Source: Cryoendolithus antarcticus (taxonomy: Eukaryota > Ascomycota > Dothideomycetes > Cladosporiales > Cladosporiaceae). Taken from it: a stretch of DNA of 64,000 nt. The position numbers and the translations under genes are program-made. The notes below the pieces were generated by a model. The model was not told the origin of the DNA. It saw nothing but the letters and a program-made list of their open reading frames with translations, and made no database searches. The stretch covers positions 1 through 64,000 of the forward strand of contig NAJO01000024.1 of assembly GCA_002077065.1 (NCBI GenBank). The letters run 5' to 3'. Of this stretch, positions 18,118-30,840 are shown in pieces; the first letter of the stretch is position 1, and each line of letters starts with the position of its first letter.

Positions 18118-19338
18118 ATGGCTGGCTCATCTTCTCTTCGCATCGGGAACAAGATCAAGCGATCCGAACAGCATGTCAAGCGCAAGAAGGAGAAGGAGAG
18201 CACGAAGCGAGACGAGCGATTGAAGCGCAGACGACATGAAGACAAAAATCCGGACTTGAGAGCAGCACGACAAAGCAGGAATATCCCGGCAACGATTGAT
18301 TCGAAGCGAGTATGGGACGAGGTTGATCCAGAGGAAGGGGAGGAAGGTGCAGCGCTTGGCAGAAGTGTGGACATTCTGCGAGCGAAGCGAAGGAAGGTCG
18401 AGGAGCCTGAGGCTGCCGAGGATGTCAACGGCGAGGAAGCACAGGACGAGGAGCCGATAGACGACAAGGACGATGACCTCGACAGCATCCTCGGCTCAGA
18501 CTCGGAAGACGACGCCGCAACGAAATTCGCACCACCAGTCCGGGAACCCAGCGAAGCACCTTCAATAGCCACCGATCTAGCCCTCACCCCGGAATCCCTC
18601 TCAACCCGCTTCCCAGCTCTCTTCGACCCACCCCCTGACCAACAACCAAAAGTCCTCATAACCACCTCACTCAACAGCGCCCTCCACAACGAAGCCCAAA
18701 TGCTCACCACCCTCTTCCCCCACAGCACCTACATCAAACGCTCCGCCCATGCCCACGCCTATAAATACTCCATACGCGAGATCGCCAAATACGCTCATGG
18801 AAGAGAGTACACGCACCTCGTAATCCTGAACCAAGCCCTGCACGTCAAGGAGCCGAGTGGCCTGGACATTGTGCTCCTGCCTGGAGGGCCGATGTTCCAT
18901 TTTAGTATTTCGCATTTCGTGGCTGGGAAGAAACTACCAGGACACGGGAATCCGACGAATCACTACCCCGAGCTGATCTTGAATGGATTCAAAACCCCCC
19001 TCGGCCTCCTGACAGCGCATCTGTTCAAATCCCTATTCCCGCCGCATCCCGAGATTCAAGGGAGACAGGTGGTAACACTGCATAATCAGCGAGATTACAT
19101 TTTCCTGCGACGGCATAGATATGTGTTCAGAGATAAGCGGGCGACGGAGAAGCAGATCCAAGGAACGGATGGGAAGCCCATGAAAGGGGTAGAAGAGGTG
19201 AGGGCAGGGTTGCAGGAGCTGGGGCCGCGGTTTACGATGAAATTGAGGAGAGTAGATCGGGGTGTGCAGAGGAAGAGCGGGCAGGAGTGGGAGTGGAAGG
19301 GTGGGGATGAGAAGGTTAGGACGAGGTTTAGTTTGTAG
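18118..19338 (+). CDS. RPF1: Ribosome production factor 1 (Brix domain)
   Basis: A 406-residue single-exon protein. The first 70 residues are Lys/Arg-rich (HVKRKKEKESTKRDERLKRR), a nucleolar type signal, followed by an acidic linker. The Brix domain starts at about residue 178 (QPKVLITTSLNSALHNEAQM) and includes THLVILNQ, GPMFHFSIS, NHYPELILNGFKTPLG and VVTLHNQRDYIFLRRHRY. It ends in the RPF1 motif ELGPRFTMKLRRVDRG. RPF1 acts in pre-60S assembly in the nucleolus. Length and motif order match the family. Confidence 0.95.
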   Translation: MAGSSSLRIGNKIKRSEQHVKRKKEKESTKRDERLKRRRHEDKNPDLRAARQSRNIPATIDSKRVWDEVDPEEGEEGAALGRSVDILRAKRRKVEEPEAAEDVNGEEAQDEEPIDDKDDDLDSILGSDSEDDAATKFAPPVREPSEAPSIATDLALTPESLSTRFPALFDPPPDQQPKVLITTSLNSALHNEAQMLTTLFPHSTYIKRSAHAHAYKYSIREIAKYAHGREYTHLVILNQALHVKEPSGLDIVLLPGGPMFHFSISHFVAGKKLPGHGNPTNHYPELILNGFKTPLGLLTAHLFKSLFPPHPEIQGRQVVTLHNQRDYIFLRRHRYVFRDKRATEKQIQGTDGKPMKGVEEVRAGLQELGPRFTMKLRRVDRGVQRKSGQEWEWKGGDEKVRTRFSL

Positions 19339-19603
19339 ATGGACTGATGAATTGCGCAAGGAGTGACAAGAGTTGGTCTTCTATCTATAAATTATGGATT
19401 GGTCTCTGTGACCAGGGCCATGAGCTCTGTACAATGAATGCTCGATCTCCGAGCCTCGTCATGCACTCAGCTGGGTATAAGTCATATTCTCCTCCGATCC
19501 CACGATGTGATATGCTCTTCCCTAACAAGTCCGGATGCTCATGTTGCCAAATGCTCCTTTGCTAAACGCCATTCGCCACGCTCCCAAAAACACCTCACCC
19601 TAC

Positions 19604-21088
19604 TCATCTGACCATATTGAGCATGCGTCGTAAGTCGTCAGACATCTCCTGCACGTCCCTTGGTGCTGCTGGAGCTGCACCGTTGATCGACTGATCATAT
19701 ATCTGCCGGGGTGCAGGAGCCACGTCTTGCCAGCCGTTTGTCTGAGCTGGATGCGGTGCGTTACCATTGACATGCGGCGGCTGTGGCGCCTGCCAGCCGT
19801 TCGTTTGCCCTGGATGAGGCTGGCCTCCGTTGCTTTGCGGTCTCACTTGAGGCCCACTAGGTCCAGCTTGCTCCCTCTGCCCTATCAGCTGTGGCGGAGG
19901 AACAGCAGACATTGAAGATCGGATATGCTGATCCAGGTACTGGCGTGAAAATGATAAAGGTGACTGAGGCGGATGCTGTCCATGAGCGTGCTGTGGCAAG
20001 GGCGCAGAGTCCCAAGGCTGACGTGGTGGAGGCGATGGCATGGGAGCTTCGTTTCGCACAGCAGCGAACATGGGAGACAAATTAGCGTTCCCATAACGCA
20101 ACCCGTTGCTCTGCCTGTGATCAGTTTGTGGCGTGCTTGCAGGCGATGGCGAAGTCCAAGGTGTGGATTGAAAGTGGCTCTGTGGTGTCTGCTGCGTGCT
20201 CCATTGTGGCGACTGATGCACTTGCCTATGTGGCGTCTGCTGAGGAGACGATAGTGGTATCTTTCGAGGGGCAGGAGACTGAGCGATGTTTTTGAAGAGC
20301 ATCGCCTTGAGTGCTTCGGTCGTCATACTCAGATCCTCTCCGCTGCCTTGCTTTGAGGAGTTGATACCAGGAGTCGATCTTGTCCTCTCGCCGACCTGTG
20401 GTCTTTGCGGAGCGTCTAGGGTCCCGGAATTTGGCTGAGGTGGCTGACTAGGACCAGTCATGAGCATGCCATTCTGCATCGAGTCTTCCTTTGCGACCGG
20501 CGATAGGATAGTTTTGATAGTGCTAGGCGAGAGGGTGCTACTAGCTCGTTTATACCGCTCCGCCTTGTCGGCATCGAAGAACATGGCCAGTGGACTCTTG
20601 ACTTGCGGCAATGCCGCTGCATGCTTCGATGGCGACGCCTCGTCCAGCTCTGGCGAGCTCATCGCTTCAGGCGTCTTCTCGCCATTCAGGTCTTCAGGTA
20701 CAGTGGCCGTAGCAGCGACGTCCGGTACCGACTTCGAGAAAAACTTGTGTGGTATGGGCAATTTGGAGGCTGCAGGTGATGCCTGAAACCTCGAGCCTGC
20801 ATAAGCTTGCTCTTTTGCAGGCGTGTTCATGGCTTGCGTTGTCGGTCCGCCGACTGATGCCGGACGAGTCCGTTCTGCTACATTGCGAGACGGCGCAGTG
20901 GTGGGCCGTGGCGCAGCATTCTGTCGAGGTTGCCGAGGCGGCTTTGGTGAGCGCGGACTCGCACTGGTGACCGTGTCCGACACCGTACCATCGAGTTGCG
21001 ATACTGTTGGTTGAATACCCTTGCGTGGCCGAGTGCGCTTTGCCTGTACTGCTGGAGGCGCTCCTTGCGCGAGAGGTACGTCCGACAT
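19604..21088 (-). CDS. PNRC/EDC1-like decapping enhancer
   Basis: A 494-residue low-complexity protein rich in Pro, Gln and Ser, in one exon. The key feature is at residues 95-120, reading AYAGSRFQASPAASKLPIP and then HKFFSKS. This matches the PNRC/EDC1 short linear motif that binds the EVH1 domain of Dcp1 (Pfam PNRC), with the fungal FFSKS continuation. The C-terminus ends in a short amphipathic segment, DDLRRMLNM. By analogy it stimulates mRNA decapping in P-bodies. Everything else is disordered, so the call rests on the motif. Another mRNA decay gene (POP2) is 8 kb away. Confidence 0.7.
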   Translation of the reverse strand: MSDVPLAQGAPPAVQAKRTRPRKGIQPTVSQLDGTVSDTVTSASPRSPKPPRQPRQNAAPRPTTAPSRNVAERTRPASVGGPTTQAMNTPAKEQAYAGSRFQASPAASKLPIPHKFFSKSVPDVAATATVPEDLNGEKTPEAMSSPELDEASPSKHAAALPQVKSPLAMFFDADKAERYKRASSTLSPSTIKTILSPVAKEDSMQNGMLMTGPSQPPQPNSGTLDAPQRPQVGERTRSTPGINSSKQGSGEDLSMTTEALKAMLFKNIAQSPAPRKIPLSSPQQTPHRQVHQSPQWSTQQTPQSHFQSTPWTSPSPASTPQTDHRQSNGLRYGNANLSPMFAAVRNEAPMPSPPPRQPWDSAPLPQHAHGQHPPQSPLSFSRQYLDQHIRSSMSAVPPPQLIGQREQAGPSGPQVRPQSNGGQPHPGQTNGWQAPQPPHVNGNAPHPAQTNGWQDVAPAPRQIYDQSINGAAPAAPRDVQEMSDDLRRMLNMVR

Positions 21089-21860
21089 GTTGTCTGCGGA
21101 AAAGGGTTGGGTTTTCTGGACAGGTTTGAGGTATGAAGTTCGAATTGTCTATAATCCTTGTGCGACCGTCTCACTATCTGGGCGCTGCTTCGATCCAAAC
21201 AATACGTGGTGGTTGTGCTAGTTGGTATGGTGTGGTGGCTGATGATGTTGTTGTCGGCGTGATCTGCATAGTTGCGGCGTGGTTGAGTAGTGAATGGAGA
21301 TACTGCTGTAGCGATAGACAGCTGTTAGTGGTCCAGTATTCGGCTCAAGTCGATACTGTGGATGATGTGCGAAGATGGTAGCGGTGTTGCTATGACTGAC
21401 GCTTGGTGAGGTGGTGATGCGCGAGTCTCGAAGCGTACTTGCCTCGCGAGTCAGGGTGACAGGTCGCGGAATGTGATCCATCGCCGGATAAGATAAGCGA
21501 AGTGGCACCTGGACTTCGAGATCACTTGCATGAACGAGCACTTGGGCTCACCTCGACATCTTCACATTACAGAAACTCAGCTTATCACCTGATCTGCACG
21601 AGATCAATACCTTTCCATCTTCCATACAGACTCCACCATACATCCCATCCTCATAGCCAGCCATAGGAGGCTGCTCGCACACGAACCCAAACAGCAACCC
21701 ACCTTGTCGCTACCTCAAGTGTCGACGAGCTGCTTCACTACTCTCCCAAGCTGGACTTCCGCAGCAACACTACGGTCCCATACCACCGCTAGAGTTCACT
21801 TCCGAAGATCCAAGCAACCTCATCATCACCAACCCCGACCCTCCCCACGAAGACATCGAT
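21089..21860. promoter_or_regulatory. Divergent intergenic region PNRC-like gene / RBX1
   Basis: 770 bp between two outward-pointing start codons. The RBX1 side has a pyrimidine- and CA-rich leader typical of fungal 5' UTRs (21580-21860). No gene is supported. Confidence 0.5.
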
Positions 21861-22833
<973 letters not shown>

Positions 22834-23224
22834 TCACCCAATCCTCTTCCCATCCACCTCAATATTCACCCCGCCCAAATCCACCCCACTCGCGTACGTT
22901 TTTGTACTCCGTTTCGGCACCCTCGCAGGCAACCACCTTTCAGGCGCCTGATTATACCATGGCCAAGGCGGTACGACGACGAGGAATGTCAGTGCCGCGC
23001 CTCCCAAGCCGGTGTACAGGGTTTTGATAATGTCTTGTGTGAGGTAGCCGAGAAGGAAGCTGAGGATGCCGGTGATTGTTAGGAGGGCAGTGGTGAGGTT
23101 ATCGGCTAGGCGTTGGGAGGGGAAGTCCTGCGAACTGTCAGCCCTGATTGTAACATCAACGACGAGGATACTTTACAATTTGCCCTTCGTAGACATCGCG
23201 AGCTTGTTCTAGTAAGGCGTCCAT
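22834..23224 (-). CDS. SPC1: Signal peptidase complex subunit SPC1 (SPCS1)
   Basis: Two exons, 23224-23177 and 23127-22834, across a 49 nt intron (GTAAAG..GGCTGACAG..CGCAG), giving 113 residues. The protein starts MDALLEQARDVYEGQI, continues DFPSQRLADNLTTALL, and has two membrane spans (TITGILSFLLGYLTQDI and GGAALTFLVVVPPWPWYN). The VVVPPWPWYN exit of the second span is highly characteristic of SPC1. It is a non-catalytic subunit of the ER signal peptidase complex. The tail is basic. The splice junction gives EGQI-DFPSQRLA as in fungal orthologues. Confidence 0.92.
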
Positions 23225-24321
23225 GTCTATGGCGCACTGTGGTGAAGGTCGCTTAGTTGAGTATATTCGCACAAATCAGCGAAGCACTGCGACTTCGCCC
23301 TTGGTCGTAGAGATTGCGAGATTGCATATGTGTCGATGCATGTCCTCAGTACAGCTTTATTATTACGGCAAGGAAGCTACGTTGCCCGTGGTTGCCCCAC
23401 TTGGCATCTCGATCCTTAGTGCCGGAGCGGGCCTATCTTGCATCGGCTGCAGTTGCTTGGCATGCTTGGACTCGGTAGTCTGAGCCTTGTGCAGATCGTA
23501 CGTAATGTGTAGGTCCAAGTAGTTTTCTCGTAGGCATGGAGAGATTGCGTGAAGTTGTGTGAGGCTACTCGGATCGCAGTCAAAACATGTGATACGACCT
23601 TTGAGAAACATACAAAATCCAGTGCTCCAGTCGTAGTCACTTGAGGAGCATGGCCAGATCGGCCAACGGCGATCGGGAGTCAACAGCCAAAAGTCACTGC
23701 ACGTGCCCGAAAAGTTTGTTTCGGGTTCAAGGGCGGCCTCTACTTCTCATCCTGCTTCTTCTTCCTTCCACTCAACATCCATCAGGATACCAATTCCACA
23801 ACACCAAACGACCAACATTATCGATTCAGTCAACTGCCAATGTGTTGACTAACCGACCTCTCGCCGCCAGTTCACTCGCTCACAGTACAGGACGACCACC
23901 CACGTCTCTGCTCGCTGAAGCTGGCTGAGGCATTTTCGCACTCACTCGACTCAAACGAGAAGCTGGACGACGAGTCGTATCAGACCAACACCTTCAAGTT
24001 GGCGGGGATTCGCGTCACCGACTGCTCGTACATTCGCCCGTTGCTCGGACCACTGCGGTCCGCGTGCGGTAGCGATATCAAGCAACCGCCCTAATTTGCT
24101 GGCATACGATACACATACATCCGACTTCACTCGTAGCATTGCTGCAGAGTCTCTGATCTTCGATGGGATAAGTCAAAGCGCTAGAAAGGTGCGCTGAGAA
24201 GCGAACCAGTGTAAACAGCCGAGGGCGTACCGAGACCACCACCACAACACAGGGAATTGGAGTGCTCTGTTCGGAATAGACACATACACAAGGACTCGCT
24301 CAAAACTCGAACATCAACAGG
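23225..24321. promoter_or_regulatory. Divergent intergenic region SPC1 / Mg transporter
   Basis: 1.1 kb without a supported gene. The right half (23750-24320) is CT/CA-rich and looks like a long 5' leader for the magnesium transporter. Small ORFs there could act as uORFs, but none is convincing. Confidence 0.45.
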
Positions 24322-26373
24322 ATGTCCCACACACCTCACTCCGAGCGGTCTCAGACCAGGTTCAGCACGCCTGAGCCGGATCTTGACGATCACCGCAATC
24401 AACAAGAGAGCCTGCCTCCGGCACTCGAAACCTACCATGGCACACGCCGCGGGACATTGGCCAGCATCGCTAGCGTCGAGCGACCAAGTCGTCCCACACT
24501 TGACCTGCCTATGATGGACGCGCACGGCTCGATTGCGAGAGACTTCGAACATGAGCAGGCGATAATTGATGACGACAAGAGCATCAAGTCGAACAGATCT
24601 GCGAAGTCCAACGCCTCGCGACGATCAGGAAAGTCGGCGGACGAGGAGTGGCATGCTCTTCGCAGAGCCGACGGAGGACCGAGTGGACCGATTGCCGCTC
24701 GCAGAAACACATTCCGCCGTGCGATCCACAACAGGCAGAAAGAGAACGGCAATGGGCCGTCCAGGGACTCGTCTACGTCTCGGTCGACTTCTCCGCCGAA
24801 CTCGGTGGATGCGTTTGCGCATAAGCCAACGCAGCGGACTCGCGCAGGTACCATTAACAGCAATCACTCAATCGAAGACATGACGCTGCAGCGAACAGCC
24901 TCGAATGGCACACACCCTCGCCGTCGTCCGACTTTCGGCGACGAAGGCACGGCTGGCCACAGGACTGACGTGGCCTCGTGCCGGAGCTCAGTCCAGGAGG
25001 ACGTCTGCTTCCCACCAGAGGACCCACCAAACACCTACACCATCGATTTCGAGGACCTCGAGGAGTTCGTCGCCCAGGCGCACACCAAGACGCCTGTGGC
25101 TCACCCCTTCATGCCAGACTTTCACTTGCAGAACGAGCAGGTACAGCGCGTGTTCGCGGATCAGCGATGCATCGGGAAGAACTTGAGCATCCGAGATTGT
25201 CAAGTGTTCGGCAATGATATGATTGGCATCAGCAGTGTACCCACGATAAACGAGAAGGACTCGAAGGTCGAAGACGATGACTCTGAGGATGTCGTGAAGA
25301 GAGCGGCAAGCAACGTCGAGCGTCAGAATCGCTTCACATTCTTCTCTTCTGAGATAGACGAGACGGTGCACGCTCCTGAGCTTGGTGGTCTGCTCATGCC
25401 CGGCGAGACCTTCCGCGACTTGTTCGAACTTGGTCCCGAAGGCGGTGTCTGGTGGCTCGACATGCTCAACCCATCCGAAGAAGAGATCTTCGCGATCTGT
25501 GGCGCTTTCCGTGTGCATCCCTTGACTCGGGAGGACATTACAACCCAGGAGACTCGCGAAAAGGTTGAGCTGTTCAAGACGTACTACTTCGTCTGCTTCC
25601 GCTCATTCTACGCAATCGACAAGCAACACGAGGATTACCTTGAGCCCATCAATGTCTACGCCGTTGTCTTTCGCGAAGGCTTGCTCACCTTCTCATTTTG
25701 CCAGAACACGCACGCCGCTCACGTCCGCAAGCGTATTGGCCGCCTCCGCGATTACGTCAACCTCTCCGCCGACTGGATCTGTTACGCCTTGATCGATGAG
25801 ATCGTCGACTCTTTCGCGCCAGTGCTCCGCGATGTCGAGATCGAGACCGACGTCATCGAGGACTCGGTCTTCACTGCACGCTTCGAGGACTCGAGGGCCA
25901 TTCTCCGCCAGATCTCCGAGTGTCGCAAGAAAGTCATGGCTCTGCTACGTCTCCTCGGCGGCAAGGCAGACGTCATCAAGGGCTTTGCAAAGAAGTGCAA
26001 CGAGAATCATGCGGTAGCGCCTCGGGGAGACGTTGGCATGTACTTGTCTGACGTCCAGGACCACGTCGTCACGATGATGTCGAACTTGTCGCATTTCGAA
26101 AAGATGCTGTCGAGGACTCACTCGAACCACCTGTCGCAGGTGTCACTCGCGCACATTGAGCAGGGTGGACACGCCAACAAGCTTTTGGGCAAGATCACGG
26201 TCTTTGCAACGATCCTCGTGCCGCTCAACTTGATCGCTGGTCTGTTTGGCATGAATGTGAATGTACCTGGAAAGGACGCGTCGGGACTTGGCTGGTGGTT
26301 TGGGATTGTGGGTGTGATTTTGGGTTTTACCATTTCTTGTGTGGCGGTCGCGAAGAGGTTGAGGTACATCTGA
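24322..26373 (+). CDS. CorA/ALR-family magnesium transporter
   Basis: A 683-residue single-exon protein. The N-terminal 230 residues are disordered and Ser/Arg-rich. The CorA cytoplasmic domain follows (GGVWWLDMLNPSEEEIFAIC, HPLTREDITTQETREKVE), then long helices (DWICYALIDEIVDSFAPVLR, LLRLLGGKADVIKGFAKK). Two C-terminal membrane segments come last (FATILVPLNLIAGLFGMNV, then WWFGIVGVILGFTISCVAVAKRLRY). The invariant GMN pore motif follows the first, at about residue 643. Length and the long N-terminus fit fungal ALR1/MNR2 proteins, which move Mg2+ across plasma or vacuolar membrane; I cannot say which. Confidence 0.92.
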   Translation: MSHTPHSERSQTRFSTPEPDLDDHRNQQESLPPALETYHGTRRGTLASIASVERPSRPTLDLPMMDAHGSIARDFEHEQAIIDDDKSIKSNRSAKSNASRRSGKSADEEWHALRRADGGPSGPIAARRNTFRRAIHNRQKENGNGPSRDSSTSRSTSPPNSVDAFAHKPTQRTRAGTINSNHSIEDMTLQRTASNGTHPRRRPTFGDEGTAGHRTDVASCRSSVQEDVCFPPEDPPNTYTIDFEDLEEFVAQAHTKTPVAHPFMPDFHLQNEQVQRVFADQRCIGKNLSIRDCQVFGNDMIGISSVPTINEKDSKVEDDDSEDVVKRAASNVERQNRFTFFSSEIDETVHAPELGGLLMPGETFRDLFELGPEGGVWWLDMLNPSEEEIFAICGAFRVHPLTREDITTQETREKVELFKTYYFVCFRSFYAIDKQHEDYLEPINVYAVVFREGLLTFSFCQNTHAAHVRKRIGRLRDYVNLSADWICYALIDEIVDSFAPVLRDVEIETDVIEDSVFTARFEDSRAILRQISECRKKVMALLRLLGGKADVIKGFAKKCNENHAVAPRGDVGMYLSDVQDHVVTMMSNLSHFEKMLSRTHSNHLSQVSLAHIEQGGHANKLLGKITVFATILVPLNLIAGLFGMNVNVPGKDASGLGWWFGIVGVILGFTISCVAVAKRLRYI

Positions 26374-26908
26374 TTTTGCATGGAGAAGTATTAGGGTGGA
26401 AAAGTTGAGATCATGATGTTGTGGTAGTTGGCAAGGCTTTCATATTTTCCTTAGTACTTCGTATTCATCGGCAGAGTTTGTCATCTGGTTACCGCACCTT
26501 TCCGTTTACTGTCTCTTTCCCGTAATTGAGCATATACCTCTGACATCTTCCATTATATATTCTCGGAGGCCCTAGGCGCTTCCACACGCTGCCCCCACAT
26601 CAGCCTAAAGCTCGCCTTGACTTTGATGGTCGAATGCGGGGATACAGACCCTTGACCTTCTTCCACCACTCGGCGCCGCTTGTACTATGCGGCAATACCA
26701 CAGTGCTACCTTGGCGACCACATCCCGACGTGAACAAAGTTACCCGACGCAGCATCGTGGAGATACTCGAGACAATGCACGACCGTGTTCCGAGGATCGA
26801 CACTCGACTCTGGGCGAATCATACAAGTACTACAGCTATGCCTTTTCTCACCGATCCAGTACTTCTAGGTAGAGCATCGAGGACTAGCACTACTCGACCT
26901 CAATCACC
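26374..26908. other. Intergenic, nothing recognised
   Basis: Holds the 3' end of the Mg transporter and promoter of the GH43 gene. Small ORFs only. Confidence 0.55.
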
Positions 26909-28541
26909 ATGAGATCCCATGCTGTAGCCCTCTTGGCCCTCAGTATCAGCCTTTCTGCCCACGCCTCCGCTGTGCCCTCCAAACTTCACCATGGCGGAGT
27001 ACTCCCCAACTACACCCATCCCGTACTCTGGGAGGATCTGGCTGATCTTGATGTCTTCAGAGTGGAGAATACCTACTACTACTCGGCCTCGAACATGGCT
27101 TTCTCCCCGGGTGCGCCGATATTGAAATCTGGTGATTTGGTCAACTGGGAGTACATTGGGCATTCGGTGCCGAGACTGGAGTTCAATAATACGGCTGCGT
27201 ACGGTCTGGATGATGGGAAGCAGGCTTATGTCAAGGTGTGTTCGCCGAATGACTTTCTCGTTGGAGCAACAACTGACCACGTCAATGTAGGGTATTTTTG
27301 CAAGTAGCATGCGCTACAGAGCCAGCACACGCTCGTGGATTTGGATTGGGTGTGTTGAGTACAAGCATACCTTCGTGTACGAGGCGGCAGATCCGACCGG
27401 AGACTGGGAGCTGGTCAAATTCATCGACACTTGCTACTACGATTGCGGCCTGCTGATCGACGACAACGACCATATCTTCGTAGCTTTCGGCAACACCAAC
27501 ATCTCTGTGGCCCAGCTCAACGACGATTATAGCGAGAAATCTGTGACATCGGTCTACAATGGCACGTTCTACATCGAGGGGAGTCGGTTCTATCACATTG
27601 ATGGCCGGTACTATATCTTGACGACCCAGCCCGCCAACCGGGAATGGACACTCAAGTCCTCAAGCGGACCATTCGGTCCTTACGAGATCAAGGTCTTCGC
27701 AGACGAAGTTAAACCTCCCACCGCCGGAGCAGGATATCCCCACCAGGGAGGTATCGTGGACACTCCTGCTGGGGATTGGTACTACATGGCATTCATAGAT
27801 GATTATCCCGAAGGTCGAGTGCCAGTGCTCTCTCCATTTCACTTCGACGCCGACGGCTGGCCAACTCTGCCATCGAATCAGACCTTCAACCAATCCCTTC
27901 CATACCCGAGCAACCCAGTGCCCGTACCACCAAAGACAGGTATCGACCGGTTTCAAGGCAACAAACTCGGTCCCGAGTGGGAATGGAACCACAACCCCGA
28001 CGTCTCAGCATACTCCCTGTCCAAGCGCGGTCTGGTGCTGCGTACTGCATCAATCACGCCAGACCTCTTCCGCGCAAAAAATACCCTTACCCACCGCATC
28101 CTGGGCCCCAGCAGCACAGCCACGATCCACCTCGACATCAGCAAGATGCAAGCCGGCGATCGTGCAGGTCTTGCACTCTTCCGCGACAACATGGCTCACA
28201 TCGCTATCCAAGATGGTCAGGTACAGCTTTGGCGTAATCTCTCACTAGGCGCAGGATGGAACACGATAAGCACTGGCTTTGTCGAAGCGTCTGCTGCCCT
28301 ACCTCGAGGTGCGAAGGATGTATACTTCCGCCTCCATGCGAATGTCGCGCCGCAGTCCGACAAGTTGGGGACGTTCAGCTGGAGTACTAATGGCAGGAAT
28401 TTCCAGCCACTGGGAACACCATATCTCATGAACAATACGTACTACTTCTTCGTTGGGTACAGATTTGGCATCTTCAGCTTTGCTACCGAGAAGCTGGGCG
28501 GCAGCGTGACCGCGAGGAGTTTCGAAATGGCCGCGCCGTAG
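26909..28541 (+). CDS. Secreted glycoside hydrolase family 43 enzyme
   Basis: Two exons (26909-27235, 27291-28541; 55 nt intron with CAACTGACCACG branch) give 525 residues. A clear signal peptide (MRSHAVALLALSISLSAHASA) leads into the five-bladed propeller: WEDLADLDVFRVENTYYYSAS (general-base Asp), DCGLLIDDNDHIFVAFGN (pKa-modulating Asp) and FYIEGSRFYHIDGRYYI (general-acid Glu). The C-terminal 200 residues look like the beta-sandwich seen in GH43 beta-xylosidases (DRAGLALFRDNMAHIAIQDG). It probably acts on plant arabinose or xylose side chains outside the cell; the exact substrate cannot be read from sequence. Confidence 0.9.
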
Positions 28542-30840
28542 AGGAGGACCCCAAGGACAGTGGCATTCCATGTCTCATGACGGATAGCTGATATGAAATC
28601 AAAGTAGCTGTCAAAGCTAATTCGTGTCTCGTCAGCAATTTTTCGTTACGTTCAGTCATGGTCGTTGTCCTTGCGAGCCTGCTGACTGAAAATCGCGCGG
28701 GTATGGATACTAGCACGGAGAGATCGCGAACACAGTCGAGCAGCTATTTGTGATTCTGGTTGTCTCCACATGGTTTTGACAATGCTATCATTGTAGCAGA
28801 AATAGGAGACCTGCTCGCCGTGAGATACTATGATCACATGGGCCGATCATCGCACTCTTAGTCCGAATACATAACGACCTCAATACTACTTGACATCACG
28901 TGTTCAACCAGTCCTGCAGTGACATCGACGGATCACATCCGCTCGCCAACAAGGAGCCAATCGAAGATCAATCACATCCTGTTCCTGAAGCAGAACCGAT
29001 CGATAGTCCTCAAGTGGGTTAGCGAAGGACGCGGGACAAGCCTACCTATGCACGACAGGCAGCTTCTCGAGCTTCCTGGGGCCACTACTCTGCACTTGCC
29101 AATAAGGAACAGCTCGAGGGGACCAAAGACCGTTCGAGTACGAACATGTCTGCTGCAAAACGAACGTTTGTGTACATTGTTTTTAGCCATGGGCAGGCTC
29201 GCGCATCATGTACCTGGCGCAACAGCGCTCTACGCGTCAGCATCTTCTCCGGGCGCGATATCGCTTTGTTACCTTGTACACCGCAGAGCACTTGGACGGG
29301 CTTTCGCGATCGTCCGGAAGCCACGATACACATATTCCTTCCCTCTTCTGGTCATTCACGCGAGCTTATCTCGACCTCATGTCAAGGTTCTGTAGTAAGC
29401 GGCAAGCTGTGCGCTGGTAGCGAGGTGTGATGCTCTGAAACATCACTCCATGCATGCTGCACATGCTGTGAACATGACGCGCAAGATTTGCAGCAATATG
29501 CAGTCTTGCAGTACTGCGCCAGCATGTACCTGGAGCCGTACATTGCAAGTGTCTCACTTTTCTGGGCGTGCCCCGCTGTGCACACACCATCGCTCGTGAG
29601 TCTTCTATTTTTCTCGAACAAATTCGCGGGCCGAGCAGAGATGACAGCCGCATGAGTGAGCTTTCAGGGCCGTCCCCCGGCAAGCTCTCAAATCCGACGT
29701 AGCAACCCGTCGCCGCCAGTCGCGCACACGTGAGACCTGCAGGAAACAGTCTGCGCCTGGGCAACGCCGACAAGCAAGAATCTGCACCAGTAGTCATGCA
29801 GAGCGACGCTTTCGCCGCTCGCGCAGAAAGCCCCAAATCGCTCGCGCTACGTCTAGCTGCAGATGTGTGCGGCCTGTCACGGTGGAGCCATCCACGGCAC
29901 TGCACGACGCATATATTGGCCATGCGATGCGGCCTGCGATTCGCACCGTCGCAAATGCTGGCTTGCGATGCACACCCAACCGCACAGTTGCCACCACTGC
30001 GCTGCTGCGATAGTGGTCGCTGCCCGAGTACGCCGTCACGTAAAGTGCGTGCGCGCGCTGCTCATTTCATCGCCGCCAACAGTAGTGCAGTCGGGTTCGA
30101 TCGGGCAAATCTCGTGATGCTGCAAGAAGGCATCGTGGGTAGCCCGGCACTGGATTTAGTTCGAGGTATACGATGGCGCAAGCCCCGGTCGCGGGAGTAA
30201 AGGAGCATATTGTAATAACAAAGTGGATTCGTCTCCTCCTGAATATCATCACGTCCGTGCGTCCATGCGATACTTCCAAAGCCACCACACTCCAGTCTCT
30301 CCCTTGCATTCGAACATGAATCTTCGTGATAACTCCTACCGCCATCCATACGTATCCTGACGCGCCACCTGCGACCTTCTCCCGTTTCGTAAGCGGGCGA
30401 GCGGTGTTCTACTCCGCAGACCTGACCTACCGGGAGTGCTGGCAAATTTGGGGGACGTCAAGCTGCAGCACGCGGTCTGGAAAACTCTACCCACTCGGCG
30501 ACATACTGCCAGTCGAGTGCAGTGCCTCGCAACTCCGAACGCTCCTTGTGAAACTGCTGCATTCTTTGTATGCAGTGTCTTGAGTAACGGCCGGTGCTCT
30601 CTCTTTCTCACGACTCACGACGTTCCACGGCCGCAGTAACGAGATCGAGTCCTTGGATCATCGCGCACCTGCGAAGTTCAACTACCTCCGACTACTCCAC
30701 GCAGTAGTATCTGTATCGCCACGTCAATAACGGCCTACCTCTTGCGTCAAGCAGAAGAACCCCAGATCTCGCCAGTCAGACTTCGCCAAGTCCACCGCTA
30801 CCCTCAGCGACGGCCGTCACCACGTTCCCTATTACCCACG
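28542..30840. other. 2.3 kb gene-poor region, nothing recognised
   Basis: Many overlapping short ORFs on both strands, none with family resemblance or plausible splicing. Base composition is normal, so this is not a RIP block. The last few hundred bases (30600-30840) are a CA/CT-rich leader of the RRM gene; a long 5' UTR would fit a regulated growth gene. A GGTTCGATC near 30090 is not a tRNA. Confidence 0.5.

Noticed and set aside
30080..30115. GGTTCGATC, a B-box-like word
   Set aside because: Flanks do not form a T stem and there is no matching A box or acceptor stem.
28542..30840. ORFs of 100-185 codons in the 2.3 kb gap
   Set aside because: They overlap on all frames, are Arg/Ser/Cys-rich as expected for noncoding GC-rich DNA, and show no splice-supported continuation.
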